Positions 31,470 through 43,137 of a stretch of DNA of 64,000 nucleotides are shown in pieces. Source of the DNA: Trematomus loennbergii (taxonomy: Eukaryota > Chordata > Actinopteri > Perciformes > Nototheniidae); contig JAAOOA010000269.1 in assembly GCA_012861695.1 (NCBI GenBank), positions 131,501-195,500 of the forward strand, read 5' to 3'. The position numbers were made by a program, and so were the translations under genes. Each line of letters opens with the position of its first letter. The stretch's first letter is position 1. A model generated the notes under the pieces. That model did not search any database. It was not told where the DNA came from and was given only the letters and a program-made list of their open reading frames with translations.

Positions 31470-33611
31470 TCATTTGATATGAAATGACTCTTTGAGGCTT
31501 GCCTCTGCTTGCTCAGGTGTGATAAGTTTCCAAGCTGCAGGAATATCAGCAGGCTTTGCATTGTATGCTGCTGCAAACTCATTGTTGAACTTTGCCAGTA
31601 CATATTTCCAGTAATCTGATGCCTGGAGGCTTGCATCTGGTGGGATTATCCAGTCCGGATAGATTTCTTTGTAACGCTTGTAAGGATGGGATTGACCATT
31701 AGTAGCACCGTAGCTAAATGTACGGTCACTGTCCACAGAGGAAGAGCATATGTCATGCAAAGTTTTTTTGTTTCACTCCATCTTTTCCGAGCCAGACCAT
31801 CTGGTTGATGAAGTGAAGTGAAGTGCTCAGTGTGGGCTGTTCCTCCTGCCTCACAGGGCGCTTTGCAGAACGGACACTGTTTACCACATCCAATCAGTTT
31901 GTTGAAAAGCTCGTTCTGAGGATTCACATGAAGGCTCTGTAGTTTAGTTTGGATGTTTGTTTTCTTAAACTTCTCTCTAAGAGGTTGTGCCATCTCCTTC
32001 ACACACTCAGTGAGCCAGTGAGCAAACTGCTCCTGGTCGGCCTTGTTCAGGGTCATGAATGCCCCAAGAGCATCCTGGGAAATGACCAGTTTGTCACCAA
32101 GTTCCTGACAGACAACTTCAACAAATGACTTTAAGTTGCCACTCTTTCCTGTTTTAGCTTTCTGGATAGCATTATTTATGCTGTTGACACATGACTGGAG
32201 ATGTGGTTCCTCAAACTCCGTAGACCCATTTGAGAAGCGTTCCTCTATTTTGTTGAGTATCCATTTCTTTACATATTTCTCATAAGAGGAAATAAAGCTC
32301 TGATACTTTTCAAAGTCATCCTTTGAGAGCAGATCCAGTAAAAGTGAATACTGGAAGGACATTCTTGTGCTGAACTCCACATTTGTCTTCATTTCACCAA
32401 TGATATCAGGACCCAGGGAGCGGTTGACAAAGTCTTCGACTGCAGGCTTCAAGCATCGGTCTGTGAATTCTTCTGCCTTCTTCTGGCACTGGCCTACATT
32501 ATGGAACACATCTTTAAAATCAGCAAGAAACTTTTCTTTGTTTTTGTTCAGACATATGTAGGGATCATTTTCATGGATGAAATCTTCATGCATTTTCTGA
32601 AACTTTCTGGCTGCGTCTGCACAGATGTGCTGTTTCAGAGAGACTTCAAAGTGATGTCTGTTCCAACTTTGTGATTGTCTTGCAGCTTCTCATCAATCAT
32701 GTTTAGAATCTCATCGATGTAGGTATCATGGTAATTACTCTTTCTTTGCACTTTGTCAGTCACCATCTGTGAGCAAACTGTAATGATGCTGTCAGCTGTT
32801 TGTTGTACAGCTTTTGCATTACCTGGTATTTTAAACCACTGTTTGATTTGTCTGAACTTTGATTCAAGAGTCCTTCAGCTGTATATTTAAAAGGCGCCAG
32901 TCCACATTCTCTCAGGCTTTTTTGACTTAACAAATCCCTTGCGTGACTTCCCTTGGTTGATAGATTTGTTCTCAGGCAGTGAGACACACTGGTGAAAATG
33001 TCCTCAACCTTCATTTCTTTAAAGGAAAGTTGATTCACTGAATGGTGGGTTTCCATTCCAGAGTCCAGGAATGTAGCAGTTTCCAGTGTCTGGACTGTAC
33101 TCCATCACATCAGTGAAGCTCGAGTACTCTTCTTTCTTTTCCATTTTGGCTGCTGCCTGGGTCATCTCGTTTAACTGCTGCAGGAGCAGTTCCCTGTCTC
33201 GCATGTTCTTGTCATGGGCTGAAACATCGGACACATTCTGGTGAACAAACTGACATTTGGGCTTCTTTTTGCCACCTCTTTCATCCTGAGGAAAGCGTGT
33301 ACAACTATCTGTAGGATGTCCTTCATTTCTGTTGAATTCTCCATTGCAACATTGATGATGGTGATATCACTCAGCCCCACAACAAGTGTTGCAAGCTCAT
33401 TGTCGTGCTCGTGGCTATTGTCCAGTTGTGCGAGCTCTGGTGACTTTAAGCCCTCAGTATCAATGATCACCATGAAGTCACAGTTGAAGTCTTTTCTGAC
33501 ATCTTCATTGATTTTAATCAGCAACATAAAGGCACCTCGAGTGCATCGACCACTGCTGACTGCAAACTGCACTCCAAACATGGTGTTGAGGAGAGTGGAC
33601 TTTCCTGTGCT

Positions 33612-33614
33612 CTG
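33612..33614 (+). repeat. 3-bp target duplication CTG
   Basis: Repeated at 34670-34672. Copy B has a single CTG at the empty site. Confidence 0.85.
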
Positions 33615-34669
33615 GGGCCTCATTATAACGCCTTGCGTAGGATTCACGTGGGAAGGTTGCTTATGTAGTACAAAGCAAAAAAATAGGTTCAGAAATGTTC
33701 CGACATTTCCGGGGAGGTCGAGATAAATCATATTGTTTGGTGGATGCAGTTTGAACCAGAGTAGCAGCATGGAGGTCGGATCGTCACCAAAATAAATAAA
33801 TAAGTGGTCCGAAAAAAGTTAATGACAAAAAAAATACACATAACCTTCCTCAGGCAGTGTGTTTGTCCCGGGGACAGGAGACACGTTGATGAGAAACTGT
33901 AAGAAATGATCGGGGAATCCCTCCGGAGTGGAGTCATGACTGGATCTGAATTATTTTTGTTGTATTTGGTGGTTTGTGTTCCAGCTGTCGATCAACAACT
34001 ATATATCCATAATCCGCCAGTTAAAGGAAATACAACTAATGTCTTGTGTTATATTAGCGTACAATTTACCACATATGGTGTTCTTAGTTTCCACACCTCC
34101 TGTGTTTTACGAGCGACTTATCAATTCTTGGCAAACGGCATAAAACACGATTAAACGTGATAGTATATAAAACCATGCTCGTATCTACAACCTATAGAAA
34201 TGCAAAACGGCGTCAGTTTAGACGTAATTCTGTCCTCCTGCTTACCGCATAATTTATGAGAAAACATTTCATAACATTAAAACAACATATTCGAGGTGGT
34301 TTTAAATAACATATTATCCGTATTTATTTATTTCTCCAAGTTTTTGTGAGCACTGAGGAGTCTCAAACAGGCGTTTGTTTAATCGTTTTAAGATTGGCTT
34401 TAATCAATGTTTGAAAATGAATTCTTCATATGATAAATGAGAGGTAACATTTGATTTATTTCCACATATTTCTCTCCATTCTTCCTCTGCCAACGGTGTC
34501 GCAGTTTCTCGTCTCTCCCGTTTGTGTGCTTAGTGCGCACGCATGGGTTCGAGTTTGCGTGAAGGATCGCACATTTTCCCGTCAAGTTAGTATTTTATAA
34601 ATCACAAACATTGCGTAGAAACTGGCGTACGCCATTTTTTGAGCGTATATCCCTTTATAAATGAGGCCC
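33615..34669. mobile_element. Harbinger-like MITE inserted in the GTPase P-loop
   Basis: Ends GGGCCTCATTATAA and TTATAAATGAGGCCC form inverted repeats flanked by CTG. A 3-bp duplication and GGGCC ends fit PIF/Harbinger-type elements, although those more often target TWA. No transposase frame. The empty site in copy B reads straight through at about 49286. Confidence 0.85.
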
Positions 34670-36478
34670 CTGAACTCCAAGAACTGTGACTACCAGGATC
34701 TTGTTCTTAGGAGACACCAAGGCATTGAGCTGAGAGAGAACGTCAGTCACCCATCTGAGAGGTATGTTGGATGCTTCTCCATCTACAAGCTCAAGTGGAA
34801 ATCCATCAAGCATTAACTCAGCACATAGCTTGGGGAGATGCTGTAGTTGTTGACGTGCTGGGTCTGTTTCAGGAAGGGAAAGGGAAGCTTCATAGATCTG
34901 CCCCATTTCACGGAAGAAGTGTTCAGTCCCTAATGAGCTGTTGGAAAGTTGTTTGTCAATTTTCTTTATCTCCTCTTTGTTCTCAGAGTTTTTGCATTTT
35001 TCTTTGTACTGCTCCCTGAGGTCAAAGAGTTTTTTCCGAGACACGTTATCGAGGTTCATTCGCATCCATTTCAGGAAATAGCACCTCTCTATCCCTGGGC
35101 TTGATATTGCATTGATGAAACATGTCATTGCCTTGAGATGTCATGAGAGTTCTGTTTTTCCGAAGTTTGGTTTTCTGTGCTGAAGATCACTTTTGTATTT
35201 TTCTATATTTTTGGACCCAACTTTCCGAAGTCGCAATTCTTCTTTCTCCAAGCGAGTAAGGTCCTTCCATATTGGCCTTGCAAGGGAAGCTGAGTCTTTG
35301 TATTTAAGAAGGTCTTGAATGTCTGCAGTGATGGCATCTGCATTTTTCTTGGCAGTCTGGCACTCTGGAGAGTCTTCATCAACACAGATTCCATGTTCAT
35401 GGGCAACGTCAGCCATCTTCTCAATTCCCATCTTCACCTTTGTGTTTTCAAATGCATTGCTGACTTTTTCACGCAAATCTTTGACAAATTGTACATCATT
35501 TATGTGCTTATCTTTCAAAAGGATGTTGCTCTTTTTTAAGCTCAATTGGTTGCTACCTTTTTTACAGCATCTAATTTGAAATCTTTGCTTTGACGGTTAC
35601 CCACCAAGAAGATCTGGGCCTTGTGGTTTTGGTTGGTTAGCAGCTCACACTCAGAGTCCAAAGCATCAAAGAACACAAAAACTGCTGCAGATGTCTGACA
35701 CAAGAAAGCAAATTGTGTTTCAAATGAAGCAATGTCCCCACGAAGGTTAGCTACAGCAACTGGCTCGCTGAAGACATCCATGTTTTTGTTCCCACAAGGG
35801 AGGTACCAAGTCATTTCAACCAATCCATTGGATATTCTCCTTGGACTGTCACCACCTCCATGTTGGGTGAACAAAGGTGTCATGGTACTGCTGAGAATTG
35901 CTCAGAAGCTTATTGAGGATCTCTGACTTGGACAAGGAGCACTCACCCAGTCTCACAAAAGATATCATTGGAAGTTCAGAGACAACAATTCTCTCTTCAA
36001 TAAATCCCTTGGATTCTGAAAGTGACTGAGGTCTGTACTTTTTAACAATGTCTCTCATGGCCCAAAGCATGAGTGTGCACTGCTTTGTGTCACAGTTGGG
36101 AAGCAACAGAGGCACGGAAAACTGACACATGGACATTTTGAGGGCCATTTCCTGCTGTACAAAACCATCAGAGCACAGGAAGAGAGCAGTGATAATGTCA
36201 AGGGGATTCAGTGTGTCCTGAATGTGTACTTTCATCGAGATATCAAGATCTAAGTATCATCACAGTCTGATTCATGTGAAGGTGTACATTTTACATTCCT
36301 AGCTGTCACGTTAACATCATTAGTTTCTTCAGAAAATACCATGGAAGATCTGAATTACACTTGGCAGGTTCATCAGTAATGGTCTTCTTGTCAATCCTTA
36401 GAAGTGTGCTTAGGGATAGCTTCTCTTTGTAGTGGTGATCCAACCCCAGTTCCTCCAAAAAACTCTCAAGGTGTGGCT

Positions 36479-37502
36479 CTGTAGAAAATGAAAAGAATCA
36501 TACTAAAAACATTATCCGTTATTCCACCAACCCTAAGCATGGATCAAAATATATTTAATTTTATCAATTGCTAAAACTATGACTACGTTGGTCATTCAGT
36601 CAGTCAGTAAACTGCTTGTCTAATCGCCTGCTAATGAATTGTTGGTTAAAGGACCTTGAAGAGGTGGATAGAGACATTTCTTTGGATCAGAATACGGCAG
36701 GTTGATGAAAATCCTCCTGGCACTGAATTGGACATTGGCATTATTCATAGGTGATAATTGAATGAAACTCAAAAGGGTGCTGTCATCAATCATATTACCT
36801 AACAGCAGCATATCCTGGGGAGGGTTAAACCGTATAAACTGTATACTACTTATGCTCTAGACCCATAAAAGGTTCAGTTGTTCTTATCCTGACTTAACTA
36901 TTATGCATTTCATTATACTTTTTAACAGTGTTGAAAAAAGTACTCAATAAATATTGATACCAAAGTGTAGAAATTAAAGTAGAGATGTGTGTACCAAAAC
37001 TAAAAGCTTTTAACAATTTTAGAATAATATATATTGTAATTAGTAATCTATTAATGTGGTCACAATTTAAATGTTGCAGCTGGTAAAGGTGAAGCTCACT
37101 TTTATTACTGTTTTACTTTCAGCTAATCAATGACAATACATCATAATTCAGTAGTTGATTTATATATTTGTATTTTTTAATAAGAACTTGCTAAAAGTAA
37201 CATAACGTATGTAAAAAGTCAAATTTGTTAGCATGTTGTGAGGCAGGATCTATAGAAACAGCCAAACGGGTGTCTTTCAGAAGAAGAAATTGGTAACTTT
37301 CTTGTATTCAAAGATAAATACTGCAGGGATGGAATCTGGACTTCTTCTTCTGAAGAGTACATCAACCCAGAAGCATGTGCAAATAAAGCCATCTGTCCAA
37401 TTCCAATATTTATGTTTGAGTTCCCATTACATTACTGATTTCTTTATACAAACCTTTGACGTTGTCTGCAGCCATATGCAATAATGATTTCATTTGACTT
37501 AC
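36479..37502. other. Intron of GVIN-like copy A
   Basis: Non-coding, AT-rich, nearly identical to 51085-52112 in copy B. Confidence 0.7.
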
Positions 37503-37600
37503 CTGTCTGGGCAGAGGTTTTAGTAGGCTTGCTTATTGTGTCCCGAGGCGATGACTCCCTGCTGACGTGGTCGACTGTAACCTGCACAGGAGGGTGGGCT
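37503..37600 (-). pseudogene. Reduced FN3 exon, copy A (one base lost)
   Basis: 98 bp against 99 bp in copy B. It starts like the full FN3 exon (EPxPPVQVTVD) and then jumps to that exon's end region, as if the centre of an FN3 domain were deleted. In copy A one base is missing near the 5' end (AGCCCACCC against AGCCCAGCCC), breaking the frame. Confidence 0.75.
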
Positions 37601-37759
37601 CTGTGGGAACATATAAAGGTTTCACTGAAACTGAAAATTCCCGTTCTGTCAAAGTTTGTCAGCATTTTAAAGTGCTGCTTGACTGCTAAGTAAAACAGTG
37701 TGGTAAAAGAGAAAGCTAAATAAAATAACAACATGGATGTAATGGCAATTTTAGTGTTC

Positions 37760-38090
37760 CAATGTCCTATATTCTTTTGCCATTACTTCACAGGAGGGCT
37801 AGAGAGTGATCCAGACGCAGACACAAACAGATGATTTTCCGGTCTTTTGCTGCAGTTTAGAATGATGTTTTATTTAGCGTTCTACATACCAAGGTTTAAT
37901 TATACATGCAATAGTTGTGGTGAGCATCTGCCGGGCTGGTGGAATCGGTATGCTCTTTCCTCCTGTGTCCTCGTCCTTTCCTGTCACCTATGACCCTTTT
38001 ATACACCCAGTGCAGCTAACCCCCGCCACCAAGTGTCCAAAATAATATTGCAGTATAAATATAAATAAAGTAAACACCAACAACACCCAT
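37760..38090 (-). mobile_element. Possible solo LTR in an intron, copy A
   Basis: On the minus strand it reads TGTATAAAAGGGTC (TATA-like), then about 160 bp later AATAAAACATC (poly-A signal), with GC-rich sequence between, resembling an LTR. Exact ends are not clear. The same block is in copy B at 52370-52700, so it predates the duplication. Confidence 0.45.
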
Positions 38091-38853
38091 AAAATGGCTC
38101 CTACAATGGACTTAATTTGTCTAAAACTAACATTTATTACGTACATCAACAGTGTCCCTCAGGAGTTTACATTTTGAGGAAATTATTCACGTTTGCTTTT
38201 TAAGGATTTGTTTTTGATTTACCTCTTGCAATCCTGTGCAACAAACCTGCAATGTGAGATATAAACACTATCTGCCATTTGTACGGCGCTATAATCACTT
38301 GAATATAGAAAATACTTATTTTTTATAAATGTCCCAACTTATATTCTTTTAAGGTCACAACACTTCAATGCCATCTATGTCACTTAGCTTACTCAAATTG
38401 CTGCTACTCATTTCTGAGCTATGGTTGTGTACTTATTTGTCTTTATTTCTATTTGATTACTAATGTATGCTTTACTTTTTGATTATTTCATGTCTCTTTT
38501 TTTTTAGCTGCTATTCAACTTTTGCAGAACTTCTTTATCCTCTGAGGATGAAGTTGCTCAGTTCCTGCATTTTAGATCGATTTCAATTGTATCTGACTTT
38601 CTTTATTATTTTATTAAATATAAAAATAGACAAACTTGTTTATTAATCATTTATCAGTTTCTCTTAAGGGAATTGAAATGCCCACCACAATGTAATCTGC
38701 ATTTTTCTCGGCAGTCTCAAACTCTGAAAGGTCTTTATTAACCCAGAAGCATGTTCACTTAAAGCCATCTGCTCAATTCCAATCTTCATCTTTGGGTCAA
38801 CATCTTTGACATTGTCTTTATCAACCATGCAATAATGATTTTATTTGACTTAC

Positions 38854-39109
38854 TTGTGTTGGCAGATGTTACAGTTGGCCTGCTTACTTCCATTCCGAAG
38901 TTTTGTAGAAACCTGTAGAGAGTAACACTCCCCTGGCTTCAGGTTGCTGAATGTCATCTTGTTTGTGTCAGTTGTCTCTTTCATAATGTCTCCCTCACTG
39001 CAACAAGTCACAATGTAACTCTCCACTTCACCAGCAGGGGGGTCCCAATGCAGAGACAGTGACTCGCTGCTGACCTGGTCGACTGTAATCTGCACAGGAG
39101 GGCTGGGCT
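38854..39109 (-). pseudogene. Fibronectin type III exon, copy A (2-base deletion)
   Basis: Begins after the acceptor TTCCCATAG and ends at donor GTAAGT. It encodes an FN3-like domain: PPVQITVDQVSSESLSLHWD, the typical W-D-P-P strand, YIVTC, then the strand LKPGECYSLQVST. Near the 3' end two bases are missing compared with copy B, shifting the last ~13 codons. In copy B the 3' end is intact but a different 2-base loss occurs earlier. An intact exon would be 258 bp. Confidence 0.85.
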
Positions 39110-39135
39110 CTATGGGAACATATAAAGGTTTCACT

Positions 39136-39151
39136 GAAACTGAACATTCAT
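39136..39151 (+). repeat. Left target duplication of the 5'-truncated L1
   Basis: GAAACTGAACATTCAT, repeated at 39987-40002. A single copy stands at the empty site in unit B near 53746-53761. Confidence 0.88.
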
Positions 39152-39986
39152 GCTCTCACAAAAGCCGTTTTAGACATCGAAATTAGCCTAAATCCATGTT
39201 TTTTCCTGTTAAATGACATGCCAAACTTTAAACTGAACCCAAAACATTACAGAATACTAATCACAATAACATATTTTGCCAAGAAATGTATACTTTTATT
39301 CTGGAAGAATGAACGTCCCCCAACATTTAAACTTTTCATTGATCAGATAACACATTTTTTACCTCTGGAGAAAATGACATTGGAAAAATATAATCGTGGA
39401 CATATCTTTCAAGCTCTGTGGTTGCCATTGTTTTCGTATTTGGAAAACATATCTGAGATATGACCAGTGATGGAATGGTGCATTCTGTGGCTATTTGTCC
39501 TGACGGCCGGAAATACGTGTTATGGTGTTGTCATTGTCTACATTGTCACTGTATTGTATAATTATTTGTATTGTATAATTATTTGTTTGTCTTACTTGTC
39601 TGGTTTTTATTTTATTTTTTATTTATTTATTTTTTGGTTCTATTTTTTCCTTTTCCTTTTTATGTTTATTTTCATGGCTCTGTTGTTTAAGTTATATTGA
39701 TAAGCTTTTTTTTGGTTTTGCCTGTGCGGGTATGTGTGGGGGAGGGAGGGGGGAGTGTAGTGAGTGTACTGTGATATTACAATATAAATGAAATGGCATC
39801 GATTATTGTACACTCTAATGAAATAAAAAGACTTGTAAAAAAAAAAAATACACATTACAACCAGTTACAATTGAATTTCTGACATCAAGAATTTGCATTG
39901 TAACTAGGTAAAATTCTATTTTTGATACCAGAAATAAACTGAATCGGCTTGCCATATGAAAACCCATCTTAAAAAAAAAAAAAAAA
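39152..39986 (+). mobile_element. 5'-truncated L1 copy with 3' transduced sequence
   Basis: About 685 bp of the same LINE family as 3271-7945 ends in a first A-run (39837-39848). About 120 unrelated bases follow, with AATAAA at 39933-39938 and a second A-run (39971-39986), then the target duplication. The open piece 39218-39463 is identical at protein level to 3671-3916. The 5' junction shows a few bases of overlap (TTCAT) between LINE and target. Confidence 0.88.
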
Positions 39987-40213
39987 GAAACTGAACATTC
40001 ATATTCTGTCAAAGTTTGTCAGCATTTTAAAGTGCTGCTTAACTGCAGTAAAATAGTTTGGTAACAGAGAAAGCTACATAAAATAACAACATGGACTTAA
40101 TTAGTCTAAAACTAATATTCATTACATACATCAACAGTGTCCCTCAGTGTAAGGAGTATACATTTTGAGGGAATTATCCACGTTTGCTTTTTATGGATTT
40201 GTTTTAGATGTAC

Positions 40214-40318
40214 CTGTGCTACCATTCACAGTGCTGGGCGCAGCAGGAGGGATATCAGGTGGTGAAATGAAAGACTGCTGGTTAGTATTTACAATAGTTA
40301 TTGGTGGAGGTGGAGGAT
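40214..40318 (-). CDS. GVIN-like copy A exon 3, proline-rich
   Basis: A 105-bp exon between acceptor TTATGACAG and donor GTACAT. It reads YPPPPPITIVNTNQQSF, then SPPDIPPAAP. The spliced codons are in phase with exons 2 and 4. Identical coding in copy B (53973-54077). Probably a flexible linker or a binding site for SH3/WW-type domains; this role is inference. Confidence 0.65.
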
Positions 40319-40412
40319 CTGTCATAAGATTAGAAAAGTACATCTCAGTATCTTTACATTACAGCAAATAGGAAGTCATTACATTGGATCAGACATTGAC
40401 AGTCATACTTAC

Positions 40413-40512
40413 AGTTGGACTGTGGTGCTGCTGGAGTGTTCTCTAATTTCCTATTGCTCAGGCAACAACCGCACAGCACAGAACAGCACTGTGCTAGGAC
40501 ACCTGGATTTCC
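40413..40512 (-). CDS. GVIN-like copy A exon 2, cysteine-rich
   Basis: A 100-bp exon between acceptor CCCCACAG and donor GTAAGT. In phase with exon 1 it encodes GNPGVLAQCCSVLCGCCLSN followed by a polar stretch. Five cysteines in ten residues suggest lipid attachment or metal binding; this is inference. Identical in copy B (54172-54271). Confidence 0.65.
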
Positions 40513-40668
40513 CTGTGGGGATTAACAAAGTTTCTCTTTTCTTGAACAAAGGAAACTGATCCATAATATGAGAAAGATATGTTTAGATTTGAAATGTATC
40601 TACTGATACCATATTCACAGTAGCTATGACAACATCTATTGGTTTTTTGTTGTTATCTAACCGTTTAC

Positions 40669-40710
40669 CTCTTCATCAGGGCTCTCCATTGTAGATACTC
40701 TTTCAGCCAT
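40669..40710 (-). CDS. GVIN-like copy A exon 1 with start codon
   Basis: A 42-bp exon: MAERVSTMESPDEE followed by donor GTAAAC. The Met at 40710 is chosen because the exon is in phase with exon 2 and the identical arrangement recurs in copy B (54401-54442). Confidence 0.65.
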
Positions 40711-43137
40711 GGCTCTCCCTCCACATTATTCATACAGCTTCTCACTGAAAGTTATCAAATTAAACTCAGTAACACCATCCACTCCAACACTTACTGTATG
40801 TTGCATCAAAATACAATCACTGACAAAAGAATGTGTCACGTACCTTTTCAGATCAACCATGGTATCTCTTCTTTTATCCTGGAGTTTTTACCTATTGTAT
40901 ATGCAATCGTTTTTTATAGGTTAAGTTTTAGTCCTGAGAAGAAAGCTCTGCACTTCTCTGGCAACTCAAGTGCGTAGTGACTCTCTCTTTTTATTTCCCC
41001 GTAAAGGATTATCTAGTTCACACTATAATCAAAAGTGATAATGTTTTACAGCTTTAATGGTTTATCCTCCAATGCTGCAGACTGATCCTTTTATGCTGCT
41101 AGGTAAAGCTACTTTCAAATATGTTTTGGACAGTTGATGGATCACGTGGTTTTTGAAAACAAAGATTACAGTCAATTACATTACATTTAGTTTTAAACCC
41201 TTTAGATGGCTTCATTCTTTTTTTCAGAATTAGAACAATCACACAATGTTTATTACACTTTTTTAGATAAAATTAAATACCAATTCAAGGTTACAATTTC
41301 AATTTGACATTCCGTTCCAGCAATTCTGACTGATAAATGCAAATCTGGAAAGTTAAGGTCCTTATCGTCTTGTTTACATATCATGATGAAACTCTTTTAA
41401 ACATAATTTTGCAAATCATATTCGACCCTATACTTGGGAACCAGCACTGAATGAGTATCCAGATCGTCTGCATACAAAACACGGTTTATGATAACTCTGC
41501 TTTCTATCATTTTAATGTTCATCAGCCTCATAGTTGGTTAGATTAATCATGTGTGTACACGTTGAAGAGGGCTAATGAAAGTACACTCAGTGCTGATATT
41601 GATGATATTGATTACTGATGTTTTTCTCTTCAATAGAGCTTTAGACAGCATATTGATCATGTGGTTTCTTGGAAATGAAGATTCTGTCTACAGTTCCAAA
41701 AATCTGTGCTATAGCACAAATATATATTTGCATAAGCTTGTTTTGACAAATTAATAGCTAATTAATAAAAATAAGTAATTTGCCATTATATTAGTAGGAG
41801 CATATAATATACAGCAGTTACTGTATTTGATCCGTCATCACACATAATTAAGATTACCAGATTATTGTTTTATTACAAACAAATAGCTCTTACCATGATG
41901 GATAAAGATCTGGAAAGTTGAGGTCCTTATCCCCTTTGCCTCTGCATATCATGACAAGACTCTTCTGAATGTTGTATTGCAAATCCTTTTGACCCCGTAC
42001 TTGGAAACCAGCGCTGATAGAGCAGACAGATCGTTGCATAGAAAAGATGGTTTATCAGGGTTTCACCATCTGTTTTTATAATACTGTTATCAGGCTTCTA
42101 GTCTGATAAATCATTACAGTACCCGTTAAAGAATGCTGATGAAGGTACACTGAAGAGTATTAATGTTTTCCAGCCTCAGTGTTTTCTCCTTCAATAGACC
42201 CTGAGCCTTGAGCTTTAGACAGTTCATTCATCATGTGGTTTCTTGGAAATGAGGATTCAGTTTACAATAAATGATATCAAAAACTTCATGAAACCCACTC
42301 AGATGGCTTCATGAGCAAAGGTGTGTTCTTTCCTTTTTATAGAATTAGGACACATCGTTTCCTTCAATCAGACAATGATGGTTACACATTCCCAGGTACA
42401 ATTAATAGCCTACCAAAGTAAAACTATGAATACATTCAAGGTTACATTTTCACATTTATTCAATTTAAAAGGGAACCATTTGCTCTTTCTATCACAATGG
42501 GATCTAAGTAAGCAACATATTGCTAATAGAAAAGTGTGCTTTGGTCGACAGCTATATTTTTAGAAGCTTATTTGGTCAAGTCTACAATTTGACAAGACAA
42601 TGCCTCTGTATTAACTTTTAAAAGTGACAATTGTGTGATCGGCCGTTTAAAAAAATGTGCATGGCTTTTAAATCTTAGTAAAACAACAAATAATTAGTAA
42701 TTAAGAGTCAGAGAACAAATGTCTTTCTTTCTTTGTTTTTCTCCAACCAGATTCATGTTTAGCTTTCTTCTTATTACATGGGAATGGTACCTCATTATTT
42801 TGTGTTGCCTCAGAATAACATATTGTCCAGTAATCGATATCAGTGGCTCGTCATGAACCATTGCCTACTGGCACGCCCACAAATGGCAGATACCTGTTGT
42901 GTAACTTGGCTTTTGGAATGATTTTATTTAGTTTTAAACGCTGTGCATCCTATTTAGTCATTCCTCCAAGAGCTTCTACTTTATCTTGACTGCATGTTCA
43001 ACCTCAGTATTTGTTTGTTTTTAAGCACATTTGAATGCAGATAGAAAACTGCATTTCACCAACCATTAAAAAAGGAAAGTTGGAAATGATGTTAAAAGTA
43101 CTAGTCACTTTTGATATTTGGCAGATATAAACAGATA
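40711..43137. other. 5' flank of GVIN-like copy A
   Basis: Non-coding and nearly identical to 54443-57360 apart from indels. No canonical GAAANNGAAA interferon element was seen by eye in the first few hundred bases. Frames such as 42321-42563 are shared with B but have no recognisable content. The TTAA empty site for the MITE of unit B is at 41397-41400. Confidence 0.5.

Larger units (their letters stand above)
31470..36478 (-). pseudogene. gvin1: GVIN-like copy A, large terminal exon (broken)
   Basis: This exon begins after the acceptor TTCTACAG at 36479-36488 and ends with the stop after SFHIK at 31470. Pieces recognisable as the very large interferon-inducible GTPase are an N-terminal segment (36235-34655), the GTPase domain (33600-33060, with STGKSTLLN, DTEG and VVGLSDI) and long C-terminal coiled helical parts (33056-31470). 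Breaks are several single-base frameshifts, a 1055-bp transposon inside the P-loop codons (33615-34669), and a ~690-bp deletion at about 33043 relative to copy B. It cannot encode a full protein. Confidence 0.88.
31470..40710 (-). pseudogene. gvin1: GVIN-like (very large interferon-induced GTPase) gene, copy A
   Basis: Six exons on the minus strand: 40710-40669 (start codon), 40512-40413, 40318-40214, 39109-38854 (FN3), 37600-37503 (reduced FN3) and 36478-31470 (large). All borders have GT/AG signals and splice phases agree. The mammalian and fish family members are ~1500-2400-residue cytosolic/nuclear dynamin-like GTPases induced by interferon. Lesions include a transposon in the P-loop, a LINE 26 bp from an acceptor, a large deletion and multiple frameshifts, so this copy is a pseudogene even if some indels are assembly errors. 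Confidence 0.85.

Noticed and set aside
33241..33726. 161-residue plus-strand frame
   Set aside because: Antisense shadow of the GTPase domain on the minus strand.
40711..41400. Interferon-stimulated response element upstream of the GVIN start
   Set aside because: No GAAANNGAAA or its complement found by eye in this stretch.
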